Source: Phycisphaerae bacterium
GTDB lineage: Bacteria > Planctomycetota > Phycisphaerae > SM23-33
Length of the DNA stretch: 64,000 nt
NCBI GenBank assembly: GCA_018335035.1
Contig: JAGXKT010000008.1
Location: 40,951 to 104,950 of the forward strand
Direction: 5' to 3'
Shown here: in pieces, positions 39,174 to 47,788 of the stretch
Layout of the letters: each line of letters opens with the position of its first letter
How positions within the stretch are numbered: position 1 is the stretch's first letter
Translations under genes and position numbers: made by a program
The notes under the pieces: generated by a model
The model's database searches: none
What the model saw: only the letters and a program-made list of their open reading frames with translations
What the model was told of the DNA's origin: nothing

Positions 39174-42083
39174 TCAGGCCCGCGGGCGGTCCTCGTAGCC
39201 CAGCAGCGCCAGCGTGCGCTCGTAGGCGGGGTGCCTCCTGAAGCGCGCCAACAGGTCCGGGGGCGCCTCACGCGGCGGTAGCGGTTTGATCGTCCGCATC
39301 GGGTCGCCGCGGGACGTGCTGCGAGTATCTCCGGTGACGTTGGTGTAGTCGCACCAGCGATCCAGGAAGCCGTCGTCATAGGGCAGATCGAGCATGTCGC
39401 ACAACCGGCGCATCGTGCCGGTCGGGTCGCGCGTGAAATCCTCGTACCGCACGAAGCCGACCCGCCGGGCCTGCTCGGCGAAGGCCGCACAACCGTCCAG
39501 GTAGGCCGCCACGTCCAGCGTGCCGTGGATCAGCGTGAGCTTCCGCAAGCTGAGCCACTGGTCCACCGGATGCCGCACCAGTGCCGCCCGCCGCAGCTCG
39601 AAGCGCGGCGCCAGCGCCTCGGCCAGGCCCATCCGCCCGCTGGGCCGGTCGACGAAGGGCACGCCCATGTAGTCCAGATGCGACCAGTCGCGCAGAACCA
39701 GGTGCCGCCCGCCCGGGGTACACTTGTCCGCGATCAGCGCGATCGCTTCCGGAAAGCTGATGCTCCCGCGGCGCTTCATCGCGGCCAGCTCTTCGGGCGT
39801 GAACAGCCCGTACCACTGGTCGGCCTGGGCGATGGGGTGGAACATCCGCACGCCGAGGGGGTGGATCTCGCTGAGCAGCACGGTATCCGGCAGGCACGCC
39901 AGGCAGCGACTGACCAGCGTTCCGCCGGAGCGGGCGAGGTTGTGCAGCAGGCGGACCGGCTTGGTCTGCGGCGCCGAAGCGGGGGAGCACGTCGATGTGT
40001 CGGCGGGTTCGGTCACGTGTTCGTCCTGCCGCCGGCACGTGCGCTGCCAGATGTCTCGGTACGCGGCCTCAAGGTCCCGCGCGAAGCCGTCGCGGTCGCA
40101 CAGGGGCGAGCCGGCCATGCGGTCCCGCAGCGAGCTCCGCAGCGTCGCCAGGGCGTCGACGTCGCCGGCGGTCGCGACGGCCGTGGCGACGTACTGCTCG
40201 GCGTCCGCGGCGGCGAACCGCTCCAAGCCGACGCTGCTGAGGATGCTGAGGCCCACGCGCGACACATGCCGGTCGCCGATGAGCGTGACCACGGGCACGC
40301 CCATCCACAGGGCTTCGCACGTGGTGGTCGTCCCATGATACGGGAAGGTATCCAGGGCGATATCGGCGCGGTGGTACAGGCGCAGGTGGTCGGCGTACGA
40401 AGCGACGGTGCCGATGATGTCGACGCGGTCGCAATCGACACCGGCCTCCGAAAGCATGTCGCGATAGTGCCGCGCAAGCTCCGGCTCGCCCCCGCCGCGG
40501 AACTTCAGCAGAAGACGCGCGCCGTCGACGGCGTGCAGGATGTGCGCCCACAGCGACAACACCTCCGGCGTGATTTTGGCGTTGTTGTTGAACGAGGCGA
40601 ACGTCACGTAACCGTTTCGGTGTTGCGGCAGGTCGCTGACGTCCGGTCCGTCGCTCGGCGCGCTGAAGCACAGGAACCCGCGCGGCAGCCGCATCAGCGA
40701 CTCGGTATGCCGCGCCTCGGCGCCGGGCGGGTCCGCCCGTTCATCGGTGAGGCGGTAGTCGATCGCCGGGATGCCCGTGGTGTCAGGGTAGCCCAGGTAG
40801 GTGACCTGCACCGGCGCCGCGCCGTGGGCGAGGACGCCCAGCCGGTGTCCGGACGTGTGTCCGACCAAGTCGACCAGGATGTCGATGCGGTCGCCGGCGA
40901 TTCGCCGGACGACGGCCTCGTCGCTGGCGCCGCTGATGGCGCGGTACGTGTCGAATTTGGCCGCCAGACGCCGCGTGACGTCGTCGGGGAACGTCACGCT
41001 GCCATACCCGTAGATCTCGAAAGCGTCCCGATCGTGGGCGTCGAGCAGCGGCTCGAAGAACGACGCTACGGGATGCCGACGGAAGTCAGGCGAGATGTAG
41101 CCGATCCGCAGGCAGCGGTTCGGGTCACGGGGTTCGCATGGCGGCCGGGATGGCGCCGGGGGCGCGTGCGCGGCGCCCCAGCGTCTATGCTCTTCGAACA
41201 GCTCCTCGCGATCGACGTTCTCCGGGTAGTGTAGCGCCAGCAGCAGGTCGGAATGAACGCCCGCATGTGTGGGCGCGCGCGCCCGCCAGCGCCGTAGCAG
41301 GTCGATGGCGTCCTGTATGCGGCCGGCGCCGAGAAGCGTGCCGGCCAGAACGCGGGCGAAGTCCGGGTTGTTCGGCTCGGCCTCGGCCGCCTTGCGCCGC
41401 AGCGCCAGTGCCTCGCAGGGACGCCCGCTGCGCAGGCAGATCGTGGCGAGGTTGTTCCAGGCCTTCGGCGTGGGCGCCTCCTTGAGCAGCGCGCGATAGT
41501 GCTGCTCGGCCTTGTTGGTGCGCCCCGTGCGGCGCAGCGCCTCGGCCAGGGCGTACGCCTCCCGCGGATTGGCGGGCCCGCGCGATGCCAACTCGTCCAC
41601 GAGGTCCGCCGCTTCCGTCGCGCGCCCGGATTGCACGCAGGCCTCCACCAGTGCCAACCACGCCTCGCTCAGGGAGGCATCCAGCTCGAGCGCACGGCGG
41701 AGTTCTTCGATGGCGTCGCCCGCCCGTCCGACGCCGAACAGCGCCCGGCCCAGCGCCGCGGCGATCTTGCCCGACTGCCGTTGGGCCTTGCCGGCTTGTT
41801 CGAGGTGGGGCAGGGCTTGTCCCGGCCGTCCGAGCCACAGATACACCTCGCCGAGGCGCGACAGGGTTTCCGGGCGGCGGTCTCCTCGCGCGATAGCGCG
41901 TTCAAGGATGTCGGCCGCTTCCGCGACCCGCCCGGCTTGGATGGCGGCCACGACGCGATCAACGGGTCGGCGGCGGTTTGGTCGCCTTGCGTGACGCCGC
42001 CGGGCGGTTGAGTTGGAGGTTTTGCGACGGCGTCGTCGCTGCGAGTCCTTTCGCCGCGCCACGGGGGGCTCCTCGTGCTGCAT
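39174..42083 (-). CDS. TPR-GT41 (O-GlcNAc transferase-type) glycosyltransferase fused to sulfotransferase-like domain
   Basis: From ATG 42083 the product has 969 residues; an in-frame upstream start at 42278 would add 65. Residues 1-40 are very basic. TPR repeats cover about 40-275 (KAWNNLATICLRSGRPCEAL). A SPINDLY/OGT catalytic domain covers about 325-685, with RIGYISPDFRRHPVASFFEP, GHTSGHRL, APVQVTYLGYPDTTG, LLLKFRGG and DTFPYHGTTTTCEALWMGVP. From about 710 a sulfotransferase-like fold follows: P-loop HNLARSGGTLVSRCL and a second PAPS-site-like strand ALVRHPVDQWLSL. GT41 enzymes move GlcNAc or other sugars to Ser/Thr. Lying between fliC and fliD on the opposite strand, it probably modifies flagellin. 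Substrates and the sulfation step are inferred. Confidence 0.85.
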   Translation of the reverse strand: MQHEEPPVARRKDSQRRRRRKTSNSTARRRHARRPNRRRPVDRVVAAIQAGRVAEAADILERAIARGDRRPETLSRLGEVYLWLGRPGQALPHLEQAGKAQRQSGKIAAALGRALFGVGRAGDAIEELRRALELDASLSEAWLALVEACVQSGRATEAADLVDELASRGPANPREAYALAEALRRTGRTNKAEQHYRALLKEAPTPKAWNNLATICLRSGRPCEALALRRKAAEAEPNNPDFARVLAGTLLGAGRIQDAIDLLRRWRARAPTHAGVHSDLLLALHYPENVDREELFEEHRRWGAAHAPPAPSRPPCEPRDPNRCLRIGYISPDFRRHPVASFFEPLLDAHDRDAFEIYGYGSVTFPDDVTRRLAAKFDTYRAISGASDEAVVRRIAGDRIDILVDLVGHTSGHRLGVLAHGAAPVQVTYLGYPDTTGIPAIDYRLTDERADPPGAEARHTESLMRLPRGFLCFSAPSDGPDVSDLPQHRNGYVTFASFNNNAKITPEVLSLWAHILHAVDGARLLLKFRGGGEPELARHYRDMLSEAGVDCDRVDIIGTVASYADHLRLYHRADIALDTFPYHGTTTTCEALWMGVPVVTLIGDRHVSRVGLSILSSVGLERFAAADAEQYVATAVATAGDVDALATLRSSLRDRMAGSPLCDRDGFARDLEAAYRDIWQRTCRRQDEHVTEPADTSTCSPASAPQTKPVRLLHNLARSGGTLVSRCLACLPDTVLLSEIHPLGVRMFHPIAQADQWYGLFTPEELAAMKRRGSISFPEAIALIADKCTPGGRHLVLRDWSHLDYMGVPFVDRPSGRMGLAEALAPRFELRRAALVRHPVDQWLSLRKLTLIHGTLDVAAYLDGCAAFAEQARRVGFVRYEDFTRDPTGTMRRLCDMLDLPYDDGFLDRWCDYTNVTGDTRSTSRGDPMRTIKPLPPREAPPDLLARFRRHPAYERTLALLGYEDRPRA

Positions 42084-42274
42084 CCCTGCCGTGCGATAAT
42101 GGCACTGCCGGCCGGGTCCGCGTCCGTCACGGATTCCGCTCGATTCTACCACGGAATGACGTGAAAGACACCGTCTTTCTTCCTTGACTATCGTCGGTTT
42201 TTGGGCAGCGCGGACGCCTTCGGCGGGGGGATATGCCGCCTGTTCTGCCCGGTACGGAAGTCGGTTCCTGACGC

Positions 42275-42301
42275 TCAAGTTGCCCCGAGTTCCACCGATA
42301 A
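42275..42301 (+). promoter_or_regulatory. Sigma-28-type promoter of fliD-fliS
   Basis: TCAAGTTG, 11 bases, ACCGATAA is a near-consensus sigma-28 promoter with exact spacing. The predicted start is near 42308, about 50 bases before the fliD ATG. The promoter lies just upstream of the divergent glycosyltransferase gene. Confidence 0.87.
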
Positions 42302-42359
42302 TTAGGGCAGACGGTGGTCACGGACGACCCCGCAGACGGCGAACGTCGGAGGCCGGCTC

Positions 42360-44021
42360 ATGGGTATCAGCTTATCGGGCGTCTACAGCGGCATTGACAC
42401 CAGCAGCATTGTCCAGCAGCTCATGATGACCGAGCGGACCACGCTCAACGCGCTGCAGGATAGCGAGGACCAGCTGCAGAGCGAGCAAAGCGCCGTCGAT
42501 GAGATAGAACGACGCGTCAGCCAGTTGCACGATGCGGTCGATTCGCTCCGCGACGTGGACGAGTTGCGTCGCGTCAACGTCTCCAGTTCGGACGACGACA
42601 TCGTGAGCGTCTCGTCCGACACCGGCGCCATCGAGGGCAATCACACGGTCGAGGTCAACGCCCTGGCTTCCGCCCATCGCATGGTGCAGACCGCCGGACT
42701 GGCGACGCTGGATACCACTGTCGGAGCGGGTCAGTTCGTCTATACCTACAACGGAACCACGCGGACGCTGACGACGACGGACACCACCACGCTCGAGGAC
42801 CTGCGCGACATGATCGTCAACGACGCCGGCAACCCCGGCGTCACGGCCAGCATCCTCGAGCAGGGCGGCACGTATCACCTCGTGCTGGCCGGGAAAAGCC
42901 CCGGTAGCGACTACGGCATCACCATCGAGGCGACAACCACTCTGAGCGACTTCGAGGCGGCGGACTTCACGACGACGCGCACCGCTCAGGATTCGCAGAT
43001 CAAGGTCGACGGCTTCCCCCCCGGTGCCGAAGAGTGGATCGAACGCAGCAGCAACCAGGTCACGGACGTGGTCCCCGGGCTGACGCTGAATCTTGAGGCC
43101 ACCGGCAGCGTCAGCGTCACGGCCTCGCGTAACACGGGCACCCTGAAGCGCGACATCGACAACTTCATCGAGATCTACAACGGCATCGTGGACAAGCTTG
43201 ATGAGTACACCGGCTACGACACCGAAACCAAGACCAGCGGCGTGCTGCAGGGCGACGTGACGCTCAACACGCTGCTGCACGACATACGGGCGGCGTTGAC
43301 CGGCTCAGCGGCAGGTTTTGACAGCGACAACGACACCTACACGCTGGCGACGCAGATCGGTCTGGAATTCGACCGCGAGGGTCACCTCGAGTTGGATGAA
43401 ACGGCATTTGACGAGGCGATCGACGAGGATTACGAGGCCGTTCTCAACGTGCTCGGCGCGCTGAACACGGGTAGCACCAACAGCGACGACCTGCAGTTCA
43501 CCAGCGCTTACCAGACGCAGGGCGGCACGTACGACGTGCGGATCAAGTACGACGAGGCCGGTGCGATCGACTGGGCGAAGGTCAAGCTGTCGGACGAAGA
43601 GGGCTGGCGCTACTTCACCGTCGACGGTATGACTTTGACCGGTGCGACCGGCGAGGCCGAGCAGGGCATGGAGTTGACCGTCGTCAACGCCGGCACGTCC
43701 GAGACGCTGGACTACGAGGTCCGCGTTCGCGAGGGGGTCGCCGGGACGATCTACGACGAGACGGACGCCATGCTGGACGATTCCACGGGCGTATTCGCCG
43801 TCAAGGACGATCACATCGAAGGGCAGCGCGAGCGGATCGAGGACAAGATGGAGCGGGAGAACGCCCGCCTCGAAAGCAAGGAACAGTACCTCCAGGAGAA
43901 ATACGCGCGGCTCGAGACGACCCTGGCCGACCTCGGGTCATTCCGGGCGCAGTTCCAGAGTCTCCTGTCCGCGTTTGGAAGCGGCGGCAGCATGAGCGGG
44001 ATGCTTAAGCAAAGCATGTAA
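42360..44021 (+). CDS. fliD: Flagellar filament cap protein FliD
   Basis: The 553-residue protein begins with the FliD motif ISLSGVYSGIDTSSIVQQLM and has a long helical D0/D1 plus a variable middle. The C-terminal region contains REGHLELDETAFDEAIDEDY and the closing coiled coil ERENARLESKEQYLQEKYAR with LETTLADLGSFRAQFQSLLS. FliD caps the growing filament and folds flagellin subunits. CGGAGG precedes the ATG. fliS follows after 24 bases. Confidence 0.96.
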   Translation: MGISLSGVYSGIDTSSIVQQLMMTERTTLNALQDSEDQLQSEQSAVDEIERRVSQLHDAVDSLRDVDELRRVNVSSSDDDIVSVSSDTGAIEGNHTVEVNALASAHRMVQTAGLATLDTTVGAGQFVYTYNGTTRTLTTTDTTTLEDLRDMIVNDAGNPGVTASILEQGGTYHLVLAGKSPGSDYGITIEATTTLSDFEAADFTTTRTAQDSQIKVDGFPPGAEEWIERSSNQVTDVVPGLTLNLEATGSVSVTASRNTGTLKRDIDNFIEIYNGIVDKLDEYTGYDTETKTSGVLQGDVTLNTLLHDIRAALTGSAAGFDSDNDTYTLATQIGLEFDREGHLELDETAFDEAIDEDYEAVLNVLGALNTGSTNSDDLQFTSAYQTQGGTYDVRIKYDEAGAIDWAKVKLSDEEGWRYFTVDGMTLTGATGEAEQGMELTVVNAGTSETLDYEVRVREGVAGTIYDETDAMLDDSTGVFAVKDDHIEGQRERIEDKMERENARLESKEQYLQEKYARLETTLADLGSFRAQFQSLLSAFGSGGSMSGMLKQSM

Positions 44022-44045
44022 GCATAAGAGAAAGCGAACTGAACG

Positions 44046-44405
44046 ATGGACGGAATCAAAGCGTATCAGGAAAACGCCGTCACGACCCAGTCGCAGGGGC
44101 GTCTTGTCGTGATGCTCTACGAGGGCGCGGTCAAGTTCCTGGCACAGGCGCTGGAAGCGCTCGAGGCCGGTGACGACACCCGAAAGGGCGCTTGCATCGT
44201 CAAAGCCCTGGCGATCATAAACGAGCTGGATGCGTGCCTGGACACTGAGGCCGGCGGCGAAGTCGCCATGAATCTACGGCGCCTGTACGACTTCATGTCC
44301 CGTCATTTGCAGCAGGCCAACACGCGCCGCGATTCGCAGGCCGTCCGCGACGTGATCGGCCTGCTCGAAGACCTCAACGAGGGCTGGAAGGCGATCGCGA
44401 CCTGA
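44046..44405 (+). CDS. fliS: Flagellin export chaperone FliS
   Basis: The 119-residue, all-helical protein has the FliS N-terminal motif AYQENAVTTQSQGRLVVMLY and EGAVKFLAQALEALEAGD, then SRHLQQANTRRD and ends with LLEDLNEGWKAIA. FliS binds the C-terminal D0 of flagellin in the cytoplasm. It is in one unit with fliD under the sigma-28-type promoter and closes the flagellar region. Confidence 0.95.
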   Translation: MDGIKAYQENAVTTQSQGRLVVMLYEGAVKFLAQALEALEAGDDTRKGACIVKALAIINELDACLDTEAGGEVAMNLRRLYDFMSRHLQQANTRRDSQAVRDVIGLLEDLNEGWKAIAT

Positions 44406-44435
44406 TCGCAACCACGCCGTAATAGCCCACAAGCA

Positions 44436-44470
44436 ACGACGCCCGCGACCGGACCGGCCGTGGGCGTCGT
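44436..44470. terminator. Bidirectional terminator between fliS and yajC
   Basis: ACGACGCCCGC and its partner (44460-44470) form an 11-base stem (one G-T pair) with a 13-base loop. Short T-rich ends follow on both strands. It separates the convergent fliD-fliS and yajC units. Confidence 0.65.
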
Positions 44471-44500
44471 CGTTTGTGTCGCAGCCGGTGGGGCCTGCGC

Positions 44501-45064
44501 CTACTTGTTCTGTTCCTCGCGGCGTTCGGCCTTGGCCTCGTCCCCGACGCCGCGGACCGCCCAGCGGGCCATGCGCATCCGCGTGCTGTCGTCGATCTTG
44601 ATGACGACCTCGTCCTCGCGGACCTCGACTACCGTCCCGCAGATGCCACCGATGGACGTGACTTTGTCGCCCTTCTTGAGATTGGACAGCATCTCGCGCC
44701 GCTTGGCCTCCTGCTTGCGTCGGCTGCGGCCCATCCACAGATACAGAAGCAGGAAGCCGCCCAGAATCACGATGAACGGCATCATGCTCCCGCCGCCCAT
44801 TTGACCGCAGCCGGGCTGCCTCGGACCATTTTTGTTGTCGTCCGATTGCTCCTCGCCCCCGTCGTCCGAGGCCTCGCCGCCGTCGCCTTTGTCGCCCTTG
44901 CCGGCGTCGTTCTCCGTCTCGGCGGGTGTGAGTTCAGCAGCGCCGCCGTCGGTGTCCGCGTCGTCCTCGGCCCAGGCGCTCGAGATCGGCACCAGCGCCA
45001 GCAGCAGTGCCGCGAGTATCGCCCACGCCGCGACCGGCGGATGGCTCGTCCTGCATACGTTCAT
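44501..45064 (-). CDS. yajC: YajC-type preprotein translocase subunit with acidic extension
   Basis: The ATG at 45064 (after GAAAGGA) gives 187 residues. A signal peptide (LAALLLALVPISSAWA) is followed by about 75 acidic residues (Asp, Glu, Gly-rich), then the YajC core: membrane helix PFIVILGGFLLLYLWM and the cytoplasmic segment EAKRREMLSNLKKGDKVTS, GGICGTVVEVREDEVVIKID. Usual YajC is 85-110 residues and lacks the extra N-terminal part. YajC associates with SecDF. It faces argF divergently. Confidence 0.9.
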   Translation of the reverse strand: MNVCRTSHPPVAAWAILAALLLALVPISSAWAEDDADTDGGAAELTPAETENDAGKGDKGDGGEASDDGGEEQSDDNKNGPRQPGCGQMGGGSMMPFIVILGGFLLLYLWMGRSRRKQEAKRREMLSNLKKGDKVTSIGGICGTVVEVREDEVVIKIDDSTRMRMARWAVRGVGDEAKAERREEQNK

Positions 45065-45212
45065 TGGGCATCCTTTCGATTCAGTTCGCATCGACACGAC
45101 CATTGTGTCGGCTTGCTGCGGGCGGGTCAACCGCAATCACGTGAGCATAGAGTATGGACAGTCTCGCGGATCGGGGCGATAATCTCAGTTTCGTCCAGCG
45201 CGAGCGAGATGG

Positions 45213-46124
45213 ATGATGGCCAAGGACTTCGTCAACATCCTGGATTTTACGAGCGAGGCACTTCGGGCGATGCTCGAGCGCGCCGTGGAGCGGAAGGCGG
45301 CCTTCGAGGCCGGGCAATTGGAGCCGTGCCTTCAGCGCCGCACGCTGGCGATGGTCTTCGAGAAGCCGTCGCTCCGGACGCGGGTCAGCTTCGAGGCGGC
45401 GATGACGCATCTCGGCGGGCACGCCATTTACCTGGCCCCGGCCGATATCGGCCTCGGGCAGCGCGAGCCGGTGCGCGACGTCGCCCGCGTGCTCGGGCGG
45501 ATGTGTGACGGCATCGTGGCCCGGACGTTCGCCCACGAGACGGTCGAGGAACTGGCCCGCCACGCACCGGTGCCCGTGATCAACGCGCTGAGCGACCGGG
45601 CGCATCCCTGCCAGGCGATGGCGGACATGATGACGATCCGGCAGCGGCTCGGCGATCCGGCCGGGCGCACGCTGGCGTTCGTGGGCGACGGCAACAACGT
45701 CGCGCGATCGCTGGCGGCCTTGTCGGCGCGACTGTCCGTGCGGTTCGTACTGGCCTGCCCGGCCGGATACGAGCTGGACGCGGAATTCCTCGCCGGGCTG
45801 CCGCCTGAGGCGAACGTGGCGGTCTGCCACGATCCGCGTGCGGCGGTTGCCGAGGCCGACGTGATCTATACGGACACATGGGTTTCTATGGGCCAGGAGG
45901 ACGAAAAGGCCCGCCGTCGGCGCGAGTTTGCGGCGTTTCAGATTAACGCGAAACTTCTGGCCGCGGGACGTGACGACGCGGTGGTGATGCACTGCCTGCC
46001 GGCCTATCGCGGCTGCGAGATCACCGACGAGGCATTCGAAGCGCACGCCGAGACGGTTTTCGAGCAGGCGGGCAACCGCCTGCATTTCCAGCGCGCGCTG
46101 CTGGAGATGCTGCTGAGGTCGTAA
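45213..46124 (+). CDS. argF: Ornithine carbamoyltransferase
   Basis: The 303-residue enzyme joins carbamoyl phosphate and ornithine to give citrulline in arginine synthesis. Family motifs are present: the carbamoyl-phosphate loop FEKPSLRTRVSFE (Leu where Thr or Met is more usual), HPCQAMADMMTI, the ornithine loop DTWVSMGQEDE and the catalytic HCLPA. Length is typical. Two ATG codons (45213, 45216) are in frame. It is cytoplasmic and not linked to the flagellar unit. Confidence 0.95.
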   Translation: MMAKDFVNILDFTSEALRAMLERAVERKAAFEAGQLEPCLQRRTLAMVFEKPSLRTRVSFEAAMTHLGGHAIYLAPADIGLGQREPVRDVARVLGRMCDGIVARTFAHETVEELARHAPVPVINALSDRAHPCQAMADMMTIRQRLGDPAGRTLAFVGDGNNVARSLAALSARLSVRFVLACPAGYELDAEFLAGLPPEANVAVCHDPRAAVAEADVIYTDTWVSMGQEDEKARRRREFAAFQINAKLLAAGRDDAVVMHCLPAYRGCEITDEAFEAHAETVFEQAGNRLHFQRALLEMLLRS

Positions 46125-46136
46125 CGGCCCGACGCC

Positions 46137-46166
46137 TTGTGTGACCGCCGTCGCGGCGGCTAGACT
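46137..46166 (+). promoter_or_regulatory. Candidate sigma-70 promoter giving a leaderless rph mRNA
   Basis: TTGTGT (46137-46142), 18 bases, TAGACT (46161-46166). The rph ATG at 46173 lies where transcription would start and no ribosome binding site precedes it. Confidence 0.4.
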
Positions 46167-46172
46167 AGCAGC

Positions 46173-46904
46173 ATGACAAACGCACTACGACAGGACGGGC
46201 GGCAGCCGGGTCAATTGCGCCCCATCGCGATTACGCCGGGGTTCGTCGCCAGCGCCGACGGCTCGTGCCTCATTGCGCAAGGCGGGACGCGCGTCATCTG
46301 CACGGCGAGCTTCGTGGCCGGCGTTCCGGCGTGGCGCGAGGGCTCGGGCGCGGGTTGGCTGACGGCGGAATACGGCATGCTGCCGGCATCGACGTCGCAG
46401 CGCCGGCCGCGCCCGGGCGCTCACCCGCACAGCCGCGACGTGGAAATCCGCCGGCTGATCGGGCGGGTGCTGCGCAACGTCGTGGACCTCGAGACCATCG
46501 GCCCCCACACGGTCTACATTGACTGCGACGTGCTCGAGGCGGACGGCGGAACGCGGACGGCGTCGGTCACCGGCGCCCAGGTTGCCTTGGCGTGCGCCGC
46601 TGAGTGCGCCGCCGCCGCCGGCCGATGCGACGCCGCACTGACCGGCAGCGTCGCGGCCGTGTCGGTCGGCCTGCTCGACGGTCAGCCGGTGCTCGATCTC
46701 GATTACGCCGAAGACGTGCGTGCCGAGGTCGACATGAACGTGGCGATGACCGCCGAGGAGCAATTCGTCGAGATTCAGGGCACCGCAGAAGGCCGCGCGT
46801 TCGGGGGCGACGAGTTGCACGCCATGCTCGATCTGGCGCGGTGCGGATGTCGGGATCTTCTGGTCGTGCAGCGCGAGGCGCTGAGCGCGAGGGCTTCGCA
46901 ATGA
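46173..46904 (+). CDS. rph: Ribonuclease PH
   Basis: The 243-residue enzyme trims tRNA 3' ends by phosphorolysis. The RNase PH core is clear: GTRVICTASFVAG, WLTAEYGMLPAST, HSRDVEIRRLIGRVLRNVVD, IDCDVLEADGGTRTASVTGA and LDLDYAEDVRAEVDMNVAM. Length matches the family. It overlaps the following lipoprotein gene by 4 bases; rph next to rdgB is a common bacterial pairing. Confidence 0.97.
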   Translation: MTNALRQDGRQPGQLRPIAITPGFVASADGSCLIAQGGTRVICTASFVAGVPAWREGSGAGWLTAEYGMLPASTSQRRPRPGAHPHSRDVEIRRLIGRVLRNVVDLETIGPHTVYIDCDVLEADGGTRTASVTGAQVALACAAECAAAAGRCDAALTGSVAAVSVGLLDGQPVLDLDYAEDVRAEVDMNVAMTAEEQFVEIQGTAEGRAFGGDELHAMLDLARCGCRDLLVVQREALSARASQ

Positions 46905-47788
46905 GACGCGTTATGATCGCAACCGTGCTGGCAGCGTGCGTAGCCGTTGGCGGATGCGGTAACGGCGGCGCCGACGGCCTGGCCGGCTTGCCGGGCCTCA
47001 ACAGGGACTGGACCCAGACGCCCGACGGGCAGTACACGATTCTACTGAAGACCTTCTCCCGTCCGAGCCATGTGCGCGATGCGAACTACTACAAAGACAG
47101 GACGCTCGAAAGCACGAACTGGCAGGGCTTGAACGTGGTCCATGCCGCCGGGCGCAGCGAGTTGTATTGGGGGCGATACGCCTCGATCGATGACGCCCAA
47201 CGCAATCTGAAGCGTGCGAAGGTCTTTCAGCCGCGCGAAGGAGCGATGTACGTCTACGGCCGGGCGCTGGTGGTGCCCGTGCCGGGAGAGGATCCCGGCC
47301 CGCCGACATGGGATCTGCTCAACGCCACGGGGACCTACACGGTGGTCGTGGCGAAGTTCTACAACCTGCCGCGCGACGGGGTCCACCCGCCCGTGACGAC
47401 ACGCAAACGGGATGCCGTGGAGTACTGCCGCCGCTTGCGAGATGCCGGCGTGGCGGCGTACTACTACCACGGCCCGGCCAATTCACTGGTGACCATCGGA
47501 ACGTTCGGTCGCGGCGCCGTGGTCTCGCGTGGCAAGCGGACCGGCCCGGACTACAACGCGCCGGTGCAGTTCGAAAAGAAGATTCGCGACCCGAGAATGG
47601 TCAAAATCCTGAAGGAGCATCCGAAGCTTGCCGTCAACGGCCGGGAGGAAATCGTTCGCCATCGCGACCCGAAGACCGGCGAGGTTGTCGAGAGCGTCTC
47701 GCCGAGCTACCCCATGGAAATCCCCGAGAAGCAGGTCCTGCCCGATGTCGAGTCCTTCGATCGTCCTGGCGACACGGAACCCCGGTAA
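46901..47788 (+). CDS. SPOR-like lipoprotein between rph and rdgB
   Basis: From ATG 46901 the product has 295 residues with a lipobox VGGC (about residues 15-18). The mature part has two related beta-alpha units: YTILLKTFSRPSHVRDANYY with ELYWGRYASIDDAQRNLKRA, and YTVVVAKFYNLPRDGVHPPV with YYYHGPANSLVTIGTFGRGA. These resemble SPOR domains, which bind septal peptidoglycan. The C-terminal 80 residues are polar. Start overlaps rph by 4 bases; the end overlaps rdgB by 44 bases. Function unknown. Confidence 0.7.
   Translation: MRRVMIATVLAACVAVGGCGNGGADGLAGLPGLNRDWTQTPDGQYTILLKTFSRPSHVRDANYYKDRTLESTNWQGLNVVHAAGRSELYWGRYASIDDAQRNLKRAKVFQPREGAMYVYGRALVVPVPGEDPGPPTWDLLNATGTYTVVVAKFYNLPRDGVHPPVTTRKRDAVEYCRRLRDAGVAAYYYHGPANSLVTIGTFGRGAVVSRGKRTGPDYNAPVQFEKKIRDPRMVKILKEHPKLAVNGREEIVRHRDPKTGEVVESVSPSYPMEIPEKQVLPDVESFDRPGDTEPR

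Noticed and set aside
42368..42395. Minus-strand TTATCGG with possible -35 inside fliD, as a sigma-28 promoter for the glycosyltransferase fusion
   Set aside because: The -35 part (GTCAATGC) is poor and the leader would be about 275 bases; it is not comparable to the three clear sigma-28 promoters.
45174..45181. GGCGATAA upstream of argF as a sigma-28 -10 box
   Set aside because: No -35-like sequence lies 11 bases upstream, and argF is not a motility gene.
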